Assembly: GCA_032117135.1 (NCBI GenBank)
Contig: JAULZV010000009.1
Coordinates: 1 to 29,094 of the forward strand
Length of the DNA: 29,094 nt
Direction: 5' to 3'
Origin: JAULZV01 sp032117135
GTDB taxonomy: Bacteria > Patescibacteriota > Minisyncoccia > Phycocordibacterales > JAACPR01
In this document: piece by piece, positions 15,222 through 22,614 of the stretch
Position numbering within the stretch: position 1 is the first letter of the stretch
How the letters are laid out: every line of letters starts with the position of its first letter
The notes under the pieces: model-generated
Told to the model about the DNA's origin: nothing
Database searches by the model: none
The model's input: only the letters and a program-made list of their open reading frames with translations
Program-made: the position numbers and the translations under genes

Positions 15222-15230
15222 AGTATATCA
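15222..15230 (-). promoter_or_regulatory. Extended -10 promoter of the receiver-pilT-pilC unit
   Basis: TGATATACT is followed by a 6-nt spacer (TTCACT) and ATG 15215. It sits in the 70-bp gap after pilB. Confidence 0.65.
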
Positions 15231-15232
15231 TA

Positions 15233-15257
15233 AGATTTTATCTTATCGGTAAAATCT
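15233..15257. repeat. AT-rich inverted repeat between pilB and the receiver gene
   Basis: AGATTTTA and its complement TAAAATCT are separated by 9 nt. The repeat lies directly upstream of the receiver promoter. It could be a weak pilB terminator or an operator. Confidence 0.45.
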
Positions 15258-15285
15258 AGACTCAAAAAGTGAATAACGTAGTCTT

Positions 15286-16998
15286 TTATAGATCGTTTGT
15301 TTCTTCAATTGGAATTATTTTTTGCATCACCTTTCGAATCGCATCTTCTTTAAGAGTGATAAGCCCTTGTTGTCTTGCGACTTTATAAATTTCTGATTCA
15401 ACAGGATTCTTGAGAATAACCTGTTCAATTTCTTTGGTCATTTCAAACATTTCAAATACCGCTTCTCGCCCCTTTACTCCATTAGGACAATCAGGAGTTG
15501 CTTTGATCTTTACAATTTCGGTAGCATGTGGAATCTCATGTCTAAATTGCTCAGGCAAATCGGCAAATTGTTTTGTAATCATGTCTTGAACCACACCTTC
15601 GATCGGGACAACTTCCCCACTATTTGGACATAGTTTTCGCACAAGACGTTGACCAATACCGAGAATGAGCGTCGGAGGAATAAGATATGGATCAACACCC
15701 ATGTCAATAAGTCGAGGAACAATACCACATGCGGTGTTGGTGTGAATAGTTGAAAGTACAAGGTGACCCGTCAAAGCAGCTTGGATCGCCAGCTTGGCAG
15801 TCTCACCATCTCGAATCTCTCCCACCATAATAATGTCGGGGTCCTGTCGAAGTGTTGTTCTGAGTCCTGTCGCAAAGGTATATCCAATGTCTGCACGTAC
15901 CTGAGATTGATTCACTCCTTCAACGGTATACTCAACCGGATCTTCTAGAGACAAAATATTTTTGGAAGAACTATCAAGATCTTGGAGGACCGAATACAAT
16001 GTGGTTGATTTTCCAGATCCTGTAGGACCAGAAATCAGAATCATCCCGTATGGTTTTGTAATAGCGTTTTTGAGCATCTTAAGATACCTATCCGAAAGTC
16101 CGACTTCTTCCATACGCTTCACACCTTTATGTTGATCGAGGATTCGCATTACCACTTTTTCACCGAAATATGTAGGAAAAGTAGAGACTCGAAAGTCAAT
16201 CTTGCGGTTATCAATTCGAGCCTGGAATCGTCCGTCTTGTGGCTTTCGTTTTTCATCGAGCTTCATTTGAGCAAGAATCTTGATACGTGCAGCAACAGCA
16301 CTTTCAACCTTAGAAGGAAGCACGATACTTGTCGTAAGGACACCGTCAATTCGAAATCGTACTCGAACCTGCTCAGCAAGCGGTTCGATATGGACGTCAG
16401 ATGCTCCATACTCAACCGCATACCGCAAGACTGTCGCTACAATCTTGGTAACAGGAGCATCTTCCACAAGATGTGTATCATCTTGCTGAGGATTTTCCAT
16501 TTGTTTTTTGATTTCTTTTTCTTCATCAGTCATCTCGGCCTCAAGCTCATCGAGTGCCTGATTTACCTGTCCTCCCAATCCTTTATAGAGCTCGAGAACT
16601 TTTTCAAAATCATCTTGAGAAATAAGAAAGAGTTTAAAAGGCAAATCTTCTTTGGTCGTAATAAAGTTAAGCGCGTCTCGTGCATCAATACTCTCTGGAT
16701 TTACAATTCCAACTTCGAGCGTATTGTCAGATATTCCAAGTGGCACGAATTTATAGTGAACAGCTGATTCTTCTGGAATATATTTGAGAGCCTCTGAAGG
16801 AACATTAAGACCTCTCAGATCACGATGTGGAACTCCAAAATATTCACCTTTGGTTTCGAGCAGAACTTCTTTTGTAACACCACCTTCCATCAAAATAGTA
16901 TCGATATTTTTGTCAGCAGTTTTGGCCTGTTCTTTAAGAAAAGGAATTTGATCAGCAGTGATTATGTTTTTGCTTGCAAGAAAGTTGAGGTAACTCAT
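15286..16998 (-). CDS. pilB: Type IV pilus extension ATPase PilB
   Basis: This 570-residue GspE/PilB assembly ATPase polymerises pilin into the pilus. An N-terminal MshEN-like domain (about 1-150) is followed by an acidic linker. The C-terminal ATPase shows Walker A GPTGSGKSTT (324-333), Asp box SLEDPVEY (350-357), Walker B IIMVGEIRD (389-397), His box GHLVLSTIHT (411-420) and the RLVRKLCP segment. The Zn-binding four-Cys module of GspE/PilB is degenerate: only C457 and C504 remain of the two CXXC pairs. It begins 9 nt after the pilP-like gene and is co-transcribed with it. Confidence 0.96.
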   Translation of the reverse strand: MSYLNFLASKNIITADQIPFLKEQAKTADKNIDTILMEGGVTKEVLLETKGEYFGVPHRDLRGLNVPSEALKYIPEESAVHYKFVPLGISDNTLEVGIVNPESIDARDALNFITTKEDLPFKLFLISQDDFEKVLELYKGLGGQVNQALDELEAEMTDEEKEIKKQMENPQQDDTHLVEDAPVTKIVATVLRYAVEYGASDVHIEPLAEQVRVRFRIDGVLTTSIVLPSKVESAVAARIKILAQMKLDEKRKPQDGRFQARIDNRKIDFRVSTFPTYFGEKVVMRILDQHKGVKRMEEVGLSDRYLKMLKNAITKPYGMILISGPTGSGKSTTLYSVLQDLDSSSKNILSLEDPVEYTVEGVNQSQVRADIGYTFATGLRTTLRQDPDIIMVGEIRDGETAKLAIQAALTGHLVLSTIHTNTACGIVPRLIDMGVDPYLIPPTLILGIGQRLVRKLCPNSGEVVPIEGVVQDMITKQFADLPEQFRHEIPHATEIVKIKATPDCPNGVKGREAVFEMFEMTKEIEQVILKNPVESEIYKVARQQGLITLKEDAIRKVMQKIIPIEETNDL

Positions 16999-17007
16999 AG
17001 GTTTATA

Positions 17008-17472
17008 TTATTGGACTGACGTCGAAGTGGCAGTACGCGTAGTACTTGATGTTGTAGTTGTTGCAGTACTAGTTGCAGTGAAAGAAGCAGGAGTAGAAGT
17101 TGCTGTTGTTGTTGCAGTTTCGTCAGTTCGAGATGATGTACGAACTGAAGTATCTCCAAGTGGCGCAAATGGATTAGACCGACCAAGAGGTTCTTCAATT
17201 ATAGGTGTACTTCGGTCTTCTAAAGATACAAATAGCGGATCAGAAAATAATGTTTTATCGAGAGAGATTTGTTGTACACGAAGAAGAGCTTGTGTAATTT
17301 GACTTGCAAGAAGACGCGCTTCAGTGCTTGGTTCTCCACTTTGCAAATCAAAACTACCTCCGGATACGAGCACTTCTGCAGTTGGGTCAGGTTTCAAGAA
17401 AAGTACATAGGCAAGAAAACAAACTCCGAGAACTAGTACTGCAACTATTATTTTTTTGAGTTTTGGTGTCAT
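17008..17472 (-). CDS. PilP-like pilus-cluster membrane protein
   Basis: This 154-residue protein has one N-terminal TM helix (about 8-26) and an extracytoplasmic region. It contains the segment SDPLFVSLEDRSTPIIEEP followed by GRSNPFAPLG, which recurs in this position of reduced pilus clusters. The tail (about 110-154) is a low-complexity Thr/Ser/Ala tract encoded by near-repetitive DNA. Position after pilO and before pilB suggests the PilP slot of the alignment complex, but there is no clear PilP lipobox or HQ domain, so the name rests on context. It starts shortly after the pilO stop. Confidence 0.65.
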   Translation of the reverse strand: MTPKLKKIIVAVLVLGVCFLAYVLFLKPDPTAEVLVSGGSFDLQSGEPSTEARLLASQITQALLRVQQISLDKTLFSDPLFVSLEDRSTPIIEEPLGRSNPFAPLGDTSVRTSSRTDETATTTATSTPASFTATSTATTTTSSTTRTATSTSVQ

Positions 17473-17479
17473 GATATTT

Positions 17480-18076
17480 TTATTTTAGCCAATATGTATC
17501 AAGTGTCACACTGTATTCATATAATCCCGAATCTGCTGAACCTCGCGTAATGTTAATATTTCGAATATCAACGATTCTGAGTGAGTCCTCCAATTGTGTT
17601 AGGAAATCAAGAAACACATCGTACTCAGCAGCAACACTGAATGAAAAACTAATTACTCCAATCTTGGTTGTATCAACATATTGAATAGCATCCTCATCGA
17701 CAATCCCTTCAAATTGAGATTCGACCGTTCCAGAAACAACATTTGGACTTGGTTCTTTTTCACTTGCGATTGAAATATTGCGCACTACTAATCCCATCTT
17801 CTCTGCAATATCATCAATGTAAATAATAAGACGGACATTATCTACGGTATCAGGTAGTAATCTTTCAATTTTATTTTTTTCCTCTTGAGAAATACTGTTA
17901 TATTTATCTCTTAATTCTTGACGCTTTTGAGCAAGCTCTTGTGCGACCTTGAGAGTTTTTTCATTTTCGGCTACCTCCATCTGTAATGCTTGCACATCTG
18001 TATATTTGGGATCGATAAGAAAAAAGAATACTGCGATGGCGATTAGTATAAGAATAATTGGGGTAAGAGTTTTCAT
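17480..18076 (-). CDS. pilO: Type IV pilus alignment protein PilO
   Basis: This 198-residue bitopic membrane protein has a TM helix at about 5-22, a coiled coil (about 28-75), then a ferredoxin-like alpha/beta domain. That domain carries the family-typical run LLPDTVDNVRLIIYIDDIAEKMGL and the ISFSFSVAAEYDVFLDFLTQLEDSLRIVDIRNI-type end. PilO dimerises with PilN to link PilM to the machinery. It is joined to the upstream pilN-like gene by a TAATATG stop-start junction without Shine-Dalgarno, which suggests coupled translation. Confidence 0.88.
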   Translation of the reverse strand: MKTLTPIILILIAIAVFFFLIDPKYTDVQALQMEVAENEKTLKVAQELAQKRQELRDKYNSISQEEKNKIERLLPDTVDNVRLIIYIDDIAEKMGLVVRNISIASEKEPSPNVVSGTVESQFEGIVDEDAIQYVDTTKIGVISFSFSVAAEYDVFLDFLTQLEDSLRIVDIRNINITRGSADSGLYEYSVTLDTYWLK

Positions 18077-18077
18077 A

Positions 18078-18701
18078 TTAATTTTGTGTATTTACATCAT
18101 CAAGACGCTTGCTGTACAAGATAAGTCTTGGATCAAGCGTCGCACTAAAACTAAAAGTGATATCTTGATTGGCAGTATCACGTTGCGTATTAGTAAAAAT
18201 AACATCTCTCATATATCCACTTCGACCAAACGAGTCTGATTGGAGTACAATGGACTCATACCGTACCGCCCTTCCAGTTCCTGAGACAGACAAAGTACCG
18301 TCTGTGTTATCAGCAAAATTAAATTGGTCAAATGAAACTGTCTGTCTTGTATACTCTTCAAATAACGCATAGAGTCTTGATGGAGATACGTGGTTTTTGA
18401 GTATTTTACTCGATTCTGTAATTCGAGTATCTAGACGAGAAGCTTCAAGTATAAAATTTTCATCAAACTGATTCTTTGCTTTTTTGAGGTTTTCAATCTG
18501 TGTAGATACTGTTCGTTGAAGTTGCATCTCCCATACATATGTTGCAGCATACCCTCCAACTGAAGCCAGAAATATAATCAGACCGAATAAAGAAAAAAGA
18601 GTTCTCCCGACATGATGTGATCCTGAAGAATGTGAAGAAAGGTCTGCCGATGTCTCGATCGGTTTTTTGGGAATGAAAGAAGTTTTAAATTGATTTTCCA
18701 T
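18078..18701 (-). CDS. pilN: Type IV pilus alignment protein, PilN-like
   Basis: This 207-residue bitopic protein has a cytoplasmic N-terminal tail with an FIPKKP segment that could contact PilM. One TM helix follows (about 34-55), then a coiled coil (about 60-100) and a small alpha/beta domain ending in TFSFSATLDPRLI. The order pilM-pilN-pilO and the architecture support PilN, although sequence similarity to proteobacterial PilN is weak. It lacks the typical INLLP N-terminal motif. Confidence 0.75.
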   Translation of the reverse strand: MENQFKTSFIPKKPIETSADLSSHSSGSHHVGRTLFSLFGLIIFLASVGGYAATYVWEMQLQRTVSTQIENLKKAKNQFDENFILEASRLDTRITESSKILKNHVSPSRLYALFEEYTRQTVSFDQFNFADNTDGTLSVSGTGRAVRYESIVLQSDSFGRSGYMRDVIFTNTQRDTANQDITFSFSATLDPRLILYSKRLDDVNTQN

Positions 18702-18753
18702 GTTTGTTACTAATTATAGGTTTTTTTTGAGATGACACAACACTGTTATCAAC

Positions 18754-19878
18754 TTACTCGACTTCTTGCAACTTACGGAGTGCAAGTCCGAAAGCAGTTG
18801 CAAAGGCAAGACCCGTCTCCTTGAGAATATCTTGAAGAAATGCAGGAGCTTCGGCACGTGAAAATGGTTGAGCAACCTGAATCTCTACTCCGATCTTTGC
18901 TTTTGCTTTTTCTTGGAAACCACTTAGAAGACATCCTCCCCCAACAAGAATCATTTTGGATACTACTTTATTAAAACGACGCCCGTAATTTACAATAGTT
19001 GCATTAGTTTGTCCGAATATCGGAGATAAAACGAGGTCAATAATTTGTTCTATTTTTTGATCTTGTTCAGGGCTATTTTTTCCAAAATTCCGCTTGAGCT
19101 TTTCGGCATGTTCGATTGGAATATTAAGAGCATTGGCAATATTGAGTGTAATATCTTGGGATCCCTTGTTGATATTGTGAGATTCTTTGATGATACCTCG
19201 CTCTACTATATATGTTTTGGTTGCAGAAGCACCCATATCAAACACAAGTACCGAATTACGAACATCAGATTGATCGATAGTCGATCGAATAGTGCTAAAC
19301 ATTTCAATTTCAAAAAAAGTCGTATGGAGTTTGGCATTAGCAACAATAGTACTAAAATCATTTAAAACATCATTATGAATAGCAACAACGAGCACGTCAG
19401 ATACGGGCACCACACCTCCTTCGACAGGTTTGACTTGATCATCAGGACTCTCAAGCTCAGGAATGACAAACCAGTCCAGAGAAACTTCAGAGATCGGTAC
19501 AGGAATATATTTACGAGCTTCAATTGGAACCATTTGAGCCATTTGTTTTTCAGGAAGTCGAGGAAGTTTGATAACCGAAACCATACTTGATCGCATTGGA
19601 ATCGAAATGGCCGAATCAATCGTACTGACACTTGCCTCACGAAACAAATCGAGTAATGCAACTGCGAGCTTGGATGGCGGTAGCTTGGTTGATCGACCAA
19701 TTTGAGTTTCAGCATATGGTCCAAGTGCAATCTCTCCATATGTTTCAAGTACGGCCCTTCCCTTACTCCGCTTGAGTTGAACAACCTTTATGGAAGCAGA
19801 TCCAACATCAATCCCTACCACACTAGGACCTTTGTTTCCTGAAATATTTTTAAAGAATTTATCAAATAGATTAGACAT
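18754..19878 (-). CDS. pilM: Type IV pilus actin-like ATPase PilM
   Basis: This 374-residue actin/FtsA-like ATPase forms the cytoplasmic ring of the pilus alignment complex. It has phosphate 1 GIDVGSASIKVV (22-33), RLPEKQMAQMVPIEARKYIPVPISEVSLDW as in PilM, phosphate 2 VFDMGASATKTYIV, and the adenosine motif ILVGGGCLLSGF. The start is ATG 19878; a TTG at 19890 would add four residues. It is the first gene of the pilus cluster, with an extended -10 (TGATATAAT) 14 nt upstream. It shares a 30-bp intergenic space with the divergent comF-like gene. Confidence 0.95.
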   Translation of the reverse strand: MSNLFDKFFKNISGNKGPSVVGIDVGSASIKVVQLKRSKGRAVLETYGEIALGPYAETQIGRSTKLPPSKLAVALLDLFREASVSTIDSAISIPMRSSMVSVIKLPRLPEKQMAQMVPIEARKYIPVPISEVSLDWFVIPELESPDDQVKPVEGGVVPVSDVLVVAIHNDVLNDFSTIVANAKLHTTFFEIEMFSTIRSTIDQSDVRNSVLVFDMGASATKTYIVERGIIKESHNINKGSQDITLNIANALNIPIEHAEKLKRNFGKNSPEQDQKIEQIIDLVLSPIFGQTNATIVNYGRRFNKVVSKMILVGGGCLLSGFQEKAKAKIGVEIQVAQPFSRAEAPAFLQDILKETGLAFATAFGLALRKLQEVE

Positions 19879-19892
19879 AGAAGTATGCAATG

Positions 19893-19901
19893 ATTATATC
19901 A
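19893..19901 (-). promoter_or_regulatory. Extended -10 promoter of the pil operon
   Basis: TGATATAAT lies 14 nt before ATG 19878. It overlaps the plus-strand -10 candidate of the divergent gene, so the two promoters should compete for polymerase. Confidence 0.6.
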
Positions 19902-19902
19902 T
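19897..19902 (+). promoter_or_regulatory. -10 candidate of the comF-like gene
   Basis: TATCAT is followed by a 6-nt spacer (CGTACC) and ATG 19909. It lacks the TG extension. Confidence 0.4.
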
Positions 19903-19908
19903 CGTACC

Positions 19909-20577
19909 ATGGTAAACAAAATTCTATTCATGCTTATAAGGATTATTTTTCCACAGACACATCTTGAGTTATATGTAGCACATTGTCGCCAAATAGAATT
20001 TGATCGTAGACATGTGATACATACAGAAAGAAAAGATCGTATGTTTTTCCCCTATCGATATGACACCCCTTTCACAAAAGATTGCATTATTGAAATGAAA
20101 GAACGCAACAATCATTCAATTGCCAAACTCTTTTCTTCAATCTTGGCAGGATGGATTGCACATACCGTCACCCTCATTCGACAAAAAGATCCTCATGCAA
20201 CATACATACTTGTTCCAGTTCCTCAACATATATCCAAGACTCGAGAAAAAGGATTTTGTCACACCATTACACTTGCACAACAAGTATGTACTCGTGTAAA
20301 CAAAATATGTGGTGTTGATACGATCACCTTACAACAGTGTGTCAAAAAAACTCATCGAACAAAACGGCTTCATGATCTTAAAAACAAGCGAGGTCGTTTT
20401 AGCACAATCAGCCACACAATGAATTGTTGGATGAGCCGAGCAGACGCTATGCAATGTTATTTTTTTGTACTTGATGATGTATATACAACCGGAGCGACGT
20501 TTAAAGAAATGCGCCGCAGTCTTTTAGACTGCGGCGCATTTCAGGAGCGTATATTTTTTGTCTCAATTGCCCACTAA
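19909..20577 (+). CDS. comF: ComF-like phosphoribosyltransferase
   Basis: This 222-residue ComF/GntX-family protein is linked to DNA uptake in competent bacteria, although its exact reaction is unsettled. It has the pre-domain YRYDTPFTKDCIIEMKERNN (50-69), LVPVP (101-105), the REKGF segment (112-116), KKTHRTKRLHDLKNKRGRF-type residues (146-164) and the PRPP-binding loop FVLDDVYTTGAT (186-197). The N-terminal zinc finger found in many ComF proteins is missing. The 3' end encodes a perfect 37-nt palindrome, and the stop codon is the loop of a second hairpin. It is transcribed away from the pilus cluster, sharing a 30-bp promoter region with pilM. Confidence 0.85.
   Translation: MVNKILFMLIRIIFPQTHLELYVAHCRQIEFDRRHVIHTERKDRMFFPYRYDTPFTKDCIIEMKERNNHSIAKLFSSILAGWIAHTVTLIRQKDPHATYILVPVPQHISKTREKGFCHTITLAQQVCTRVNKICGVDTITLQQCVKKTHRTKRLHDLKNKRGRFSTISHTMNCWMSRADAMQCYFFVLDDVYTTGATFKEMRRSLLDCGAFQERIFFVSIAH
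20506..20542. repeat. Perfect 17-bp palindrome inside the comF-like gene
   Basis: Arms 20506-20522 and 20526-20542 are exact complements around a TTT loop, with a GC-rich core (GCGCCGCAG). They encode part of the conserved C-terminal segment (KEMRRSLLDCGAF). No T-tract follows in either direction, so it is not a standard terminator. Confidence 0.9.
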
Positions 20578-20583
20578 GTGGGC
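20569..20583 (+). terminator. Hairpin with the comF stop codon as its loop
   Basis: GCCCAC-TAA-GTGGGC is followed by an AT-rich stretch with a TTTT run. It is a plausible weak terminator of the comF-like gene. A third small hairpin (TAAGTA-AGC-TACTTA) follows at 20600-20614. Confidence 0.45.
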
Positions 20584-20660
20584 TCATATATTTTATAACT
20601 AAGTAAGCTACTTATACTTTATAGCAGAAGAATTTCTACTACAGATTCTTGCATCTACTA

Positions 20661-21191
20661 CTACACAGGTTGAACACATTGCATAGTATCAGAATCAGCC
20701 TTGAGCATATCTTGTGCACCAGCTGAATCTACACAATAATACTGCATCTGAGAAGATTCTTCAGGTACATTGAGGGGTACGAACAAGACCCATTTTTGAG
20801 GATTCGAAAAACATGAGATACCTGCCTCATCTGGAGTTGTTGCCTTATCACCTGTTTGAGGATCGATAACACGCATCGAAACAATTGTGTCTGAAATTTG
20901 CTTAAGCTCAGAATTACGCTCATTAATAAAACCTCCAGAAGTACATAAGTAGTCAAATTCATCAGGATGATTAATTGCATAATCTTGAAATGAGATCATT
21001 GCGCTCTGAATTTGAATATTTGGATTAGTGTAGTAATCAATTTCAGGATATGGCGATTCAATTTCTTGAGTAGTTATCGCACCTTGAGCTGAGTACATGC
21101 TCACATTAAGATTATATAAATAGATAAAACTTGTAATGATAACAAAAATAGTAATCAAAAGTGGTGCAACTAATTCTTGCTTTATTTCCAT
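20661..21191 (-). CDS. Membrane-anchored pilin-like protein
   Basis: This 176-residue protein has an N-terminal TM helix (about 8-28) and an extracytoplasmic domain. The C-terminal part resembles the globular end of CPR pilins: four Cys (in LCTSGG, ISCFSN, YYCVDSAGA and the final MQCVQP) and the CVDS-GA segment. It lacks a prepilin peptidase site (no Gly before a Phe/Met-Thr-Leu run and Glu5), so it is not a classical pilin. It may be a minor or accessory pilus component or only share the fold. A promoter TGATAATAT sits 6 nt before ATG 21191. Confidence 0.55.
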   Translation of the reverse strand: MEIKQELVAPLLITIFVIITSFIYLYNLNVSMYSAQGAITTQEIESPYPEIDYYTNPNIQIQSAMISFQDYAINHPDEFDYLCTSGGFINERNSELKQISDTIVSMRVIDPQTGDKATTPDEAGISCFSNPQKWVLFVPLNVPEESSQMQYYCVDSAGAQDMLKADSDTMQCVQPV

Positions 21192-21197
21192 ATAAAT

Positions 21198-21206
21198 ATA
21201 TTATCA
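21198..21206 (-). promoter_or_regulatory. Extended -10 promoter of the pilin-like gene
   Basis: TGATAATAT is followed by a 6-nt spacer (ATTTAT) and ATG 21191. Confidence 0.5.
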
Positions 21207-21239
21207 CAAAAATTATTCTGCAATCTGACTTATACCCGT

Positions 21240-21851
21240 TTATAATACTTTTTGTAGTTGTTTGAATATTTTTTCTGAAACAATTTGATATCCAGCATCA
21301 TTTGGATGGATACCATCTGTCATAACAGATGGATCACCTAACAATTCTTCTAGAATATTTGAAACATATAATGTCCCTTTCTCTCGAGCCAAATCTTTGT
21401 ATCGATTAGCATAAGGATCTCCAACCACTCCACCCTTAACACCAACAAGCAAAACAACTGCACCTGAGCGATGAATTTCGTCGATTATTTTTGCTAAATT
21501 TTGAAAAGTTTCTTCAGGAGGGATACGTTGCAATACATCATTACCCCCAAGCACAATAATAACGACACGTGGCTTGAGAATGGTCACAGACTTGATTCGA
21601 GCTAGCGCATCAACTGTGGTATTACCTGAAACTCCCTTATTGATAACAGGTTCACCTATCATACGAGACAGTATGGATGGAAAATCATTACCAGAAGACG
21701 CACCAATCCCCTGCACAAGACTGTCTCCGAACGCGACAATGCTTGAACCAGATGATGGATGATTAGTAATGTCAGTATCTCTACTGTACAAAAAGAAAGC
21801 AATTACACTCACGCATCCAATGATGATATATGTAAGTACTTTTTTATTCAT
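21240..21851 (-). CDS. Membrane-anchored SGNH/GDSL hydrolase
   Basis: This 203-residue lipase/esterase-type SGNH hydrolase shows block I FGDSLVQG (41-48, nucleophile Ser44), block II NKGVSGNT (71-78), block III LGGND (101-105, Asn104) and block V DGIHPND (179-185, Asp179/His182). All catalytic residues are intact. An N-terminal TM helix (about 5-22) places the enzyme outside the membrane, as for TesA-like acyl esterases or cell-wall deacylases. The substrate is unknown. ATG 21851 is preferred because an extended -10 (TGCTATCAT) ends 7 nt before it. ATG 21857 would lie almost inside the promoter. Confidence 0.92.
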   Translation of the reverse strand: MNKKVLTYIIIGCVSVIAFFLYSRDTDITNHPSSGSSIVAFGDSLVQGIGASSGNDFPSILSRMIGEPVINKGVSGNTTVDALARIKSVTILKPRVVIIVLGGNDVLQRIPPEETFQNLAKIIDEIHRSGAVVLLVGVKGGVVGDPYANRYKDLAREKGTLYVSNILEELLGDPSVMTDGIHPNDAGYQIVSEKIFKQLQKVL

Positions 21852-21858
21852 ATACATA

Positions 21859-21867
21859 ATGATAGCA
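21859..21867 (-). promoter_or_regulatory. Extended -10 promoter of the SGNH hydrolase
   Basis: TGCTATCAT is followed by a 7-nt spacer and ATG 21851. It lies immediately downstream of the upstream gene's terminator. Confidence 0.55.
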
Positions 21868-21872
21868 CGATG

Positions 21873-21905
21873 CAAAAAGCGGGCCACTGCGTGGCCCGCT
21901 TTTTG
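21873..21905 (-). terminator. Strong intrinsic terminator
   Basis: A perfect 15-bp stem (CAAAAAGCGGGCCAC and its complement) has a 3-nt loop. The GC core is flanked by A-run and T-run, so it can end transcription in both directions. It terminates the gene at 21930-22313. Confidence 0.9.
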
Positions 21906-21929
21906 TGTATCTCAAATATATATAATTCT

Positions 21930-22313
21930 CTAAAACAACCCGTACCCCACTGCAAGTAAACAAATTCCGATAACACATCCAACTGCACCACCTAGTAGAT
22001 ACCATTGTCGCGTATTAAAGGACGCGACGCATCGTTTGAGATATTTTTTAGGAGCAACCAAATAAAAGATACCTTCGATTGTGAGAATATATCCGATAAA
22101 CGAGATAAATCCTTCAAGATTAAATGCAATAACAGGATACGCCATAATGAGCAATATACCTGCTACAAGTTCAAACACACCAAGCACGAATACGAGCGAT
22201 CTATTGCGGACCAAATCTTTCATGATGGGCATGATTGTCTTTTGACGAATCATAGTAATAATACTCACAATTATAAAATAAAATCCAATTACTTTTGCTA
22301 TATATAGTTCCAT
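21930..22313 (-). CDS. Small integral membrane protein, four TM helices
   Basis: This 127-residue hydrophobic protein has predicted helices at about 5-22, 40-60, 65-88 and 105-125 and a Lys/Arg-rich loop (APKKYLKR) between the third and fourth. I do not recognise the family. Its compact four-helix form and the inward positive charges suggest a small DoxX-like or DUF-type membrane protein. The promoter TGCTATGAT lies 6 nt before ATG 22313, and a strong terminator follows, so it is a single-gene unit. Confidence 0.7.
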   Translation of the reverse strand: MELYIAKVIGFYFIIVSIITMIRQKTIMPIMKDLVRNRSLVFVLGVFELVAGILLIMAYPVIAFNLEGFISFIGYILTIEGIFYLVAPKKYLKRCVASFNTRQWYLLGGAVGCVIGICLLAVGYGLF

Positions 22314-22319
22314 ACCGAC

Positions 22320-22328
22320 ATCATAGCA
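22320..22328 (-). promoter_or_regulatory. Extended -10 promoter of the four-TM gene
   Basis: TGCTATGAT is followed by a 6-nt spacer (GTCGGT) and ATG 22313. Confidence 0.6.
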
Positions 22329-22392
22329 TGTATATATTCTGTGTCTTTTAGGTTATACACTTTAACCATATATTTTGAATGAGATCTCTCTA

Positions 22393-22596
22393 TTACTTCT
22401 GTATCGGACAAGTGTTTTTGCCCAGCAGTGCGTACCACGCACACCACGAAAATGTCGCTTGAAAAATACAAAATAAACCGAATGCGGCGAGCACAATCAT
22501 CAATATTTTTTCTTGCACAACATACGCAGAGATAAGAGAAAAGATTCCGAGAATGAGGCGGATGAGACGATCTTTTGTTCCGATGTTTTTGGACAT
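22393..22596 (-). CDS. DUF2892-type inner membrane protein
   Basis: This 67-residue protein has the DUF2892/YgaP-like pattern. An N-terminal SKNIGTKDRLIRLILGIF motif leads into two TM helices (about 11-28 and 31-48), and the C-terminal TFSWCAWYALLGKNTCPI has two Cys. These proteins are common small membrane proteins of unknown role, often associated with rhodanese or sulfur metabolism elsewhere. Nothing of that kind is adjacent here. ATG 22596 is placed 6 nt after TGATATACT. Confidence 0.85.
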   Translation of the reverse strand: MSKNIGTKDRLIRLILGIFSLISAYVVQEKILMIVLAAFGLFCIFQATFSWCAWYALLGKNTCPIQK

Positions 22597-22602
22597 GTAT
22601 AG

Positions 22603-22611
22603 AGTATATCA
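22603..22611 (-). promoter_or_regulatory. Extended -10 promoter of the DUF2892 gene
   Basis: TGATATACT is followed by a 6-nt spacer (CTATAC) and ATG 22596. It overlaps the end region of the upstream GNAT gene. Confidence 0.6.
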
Positions 22612-22614
22612 GAA

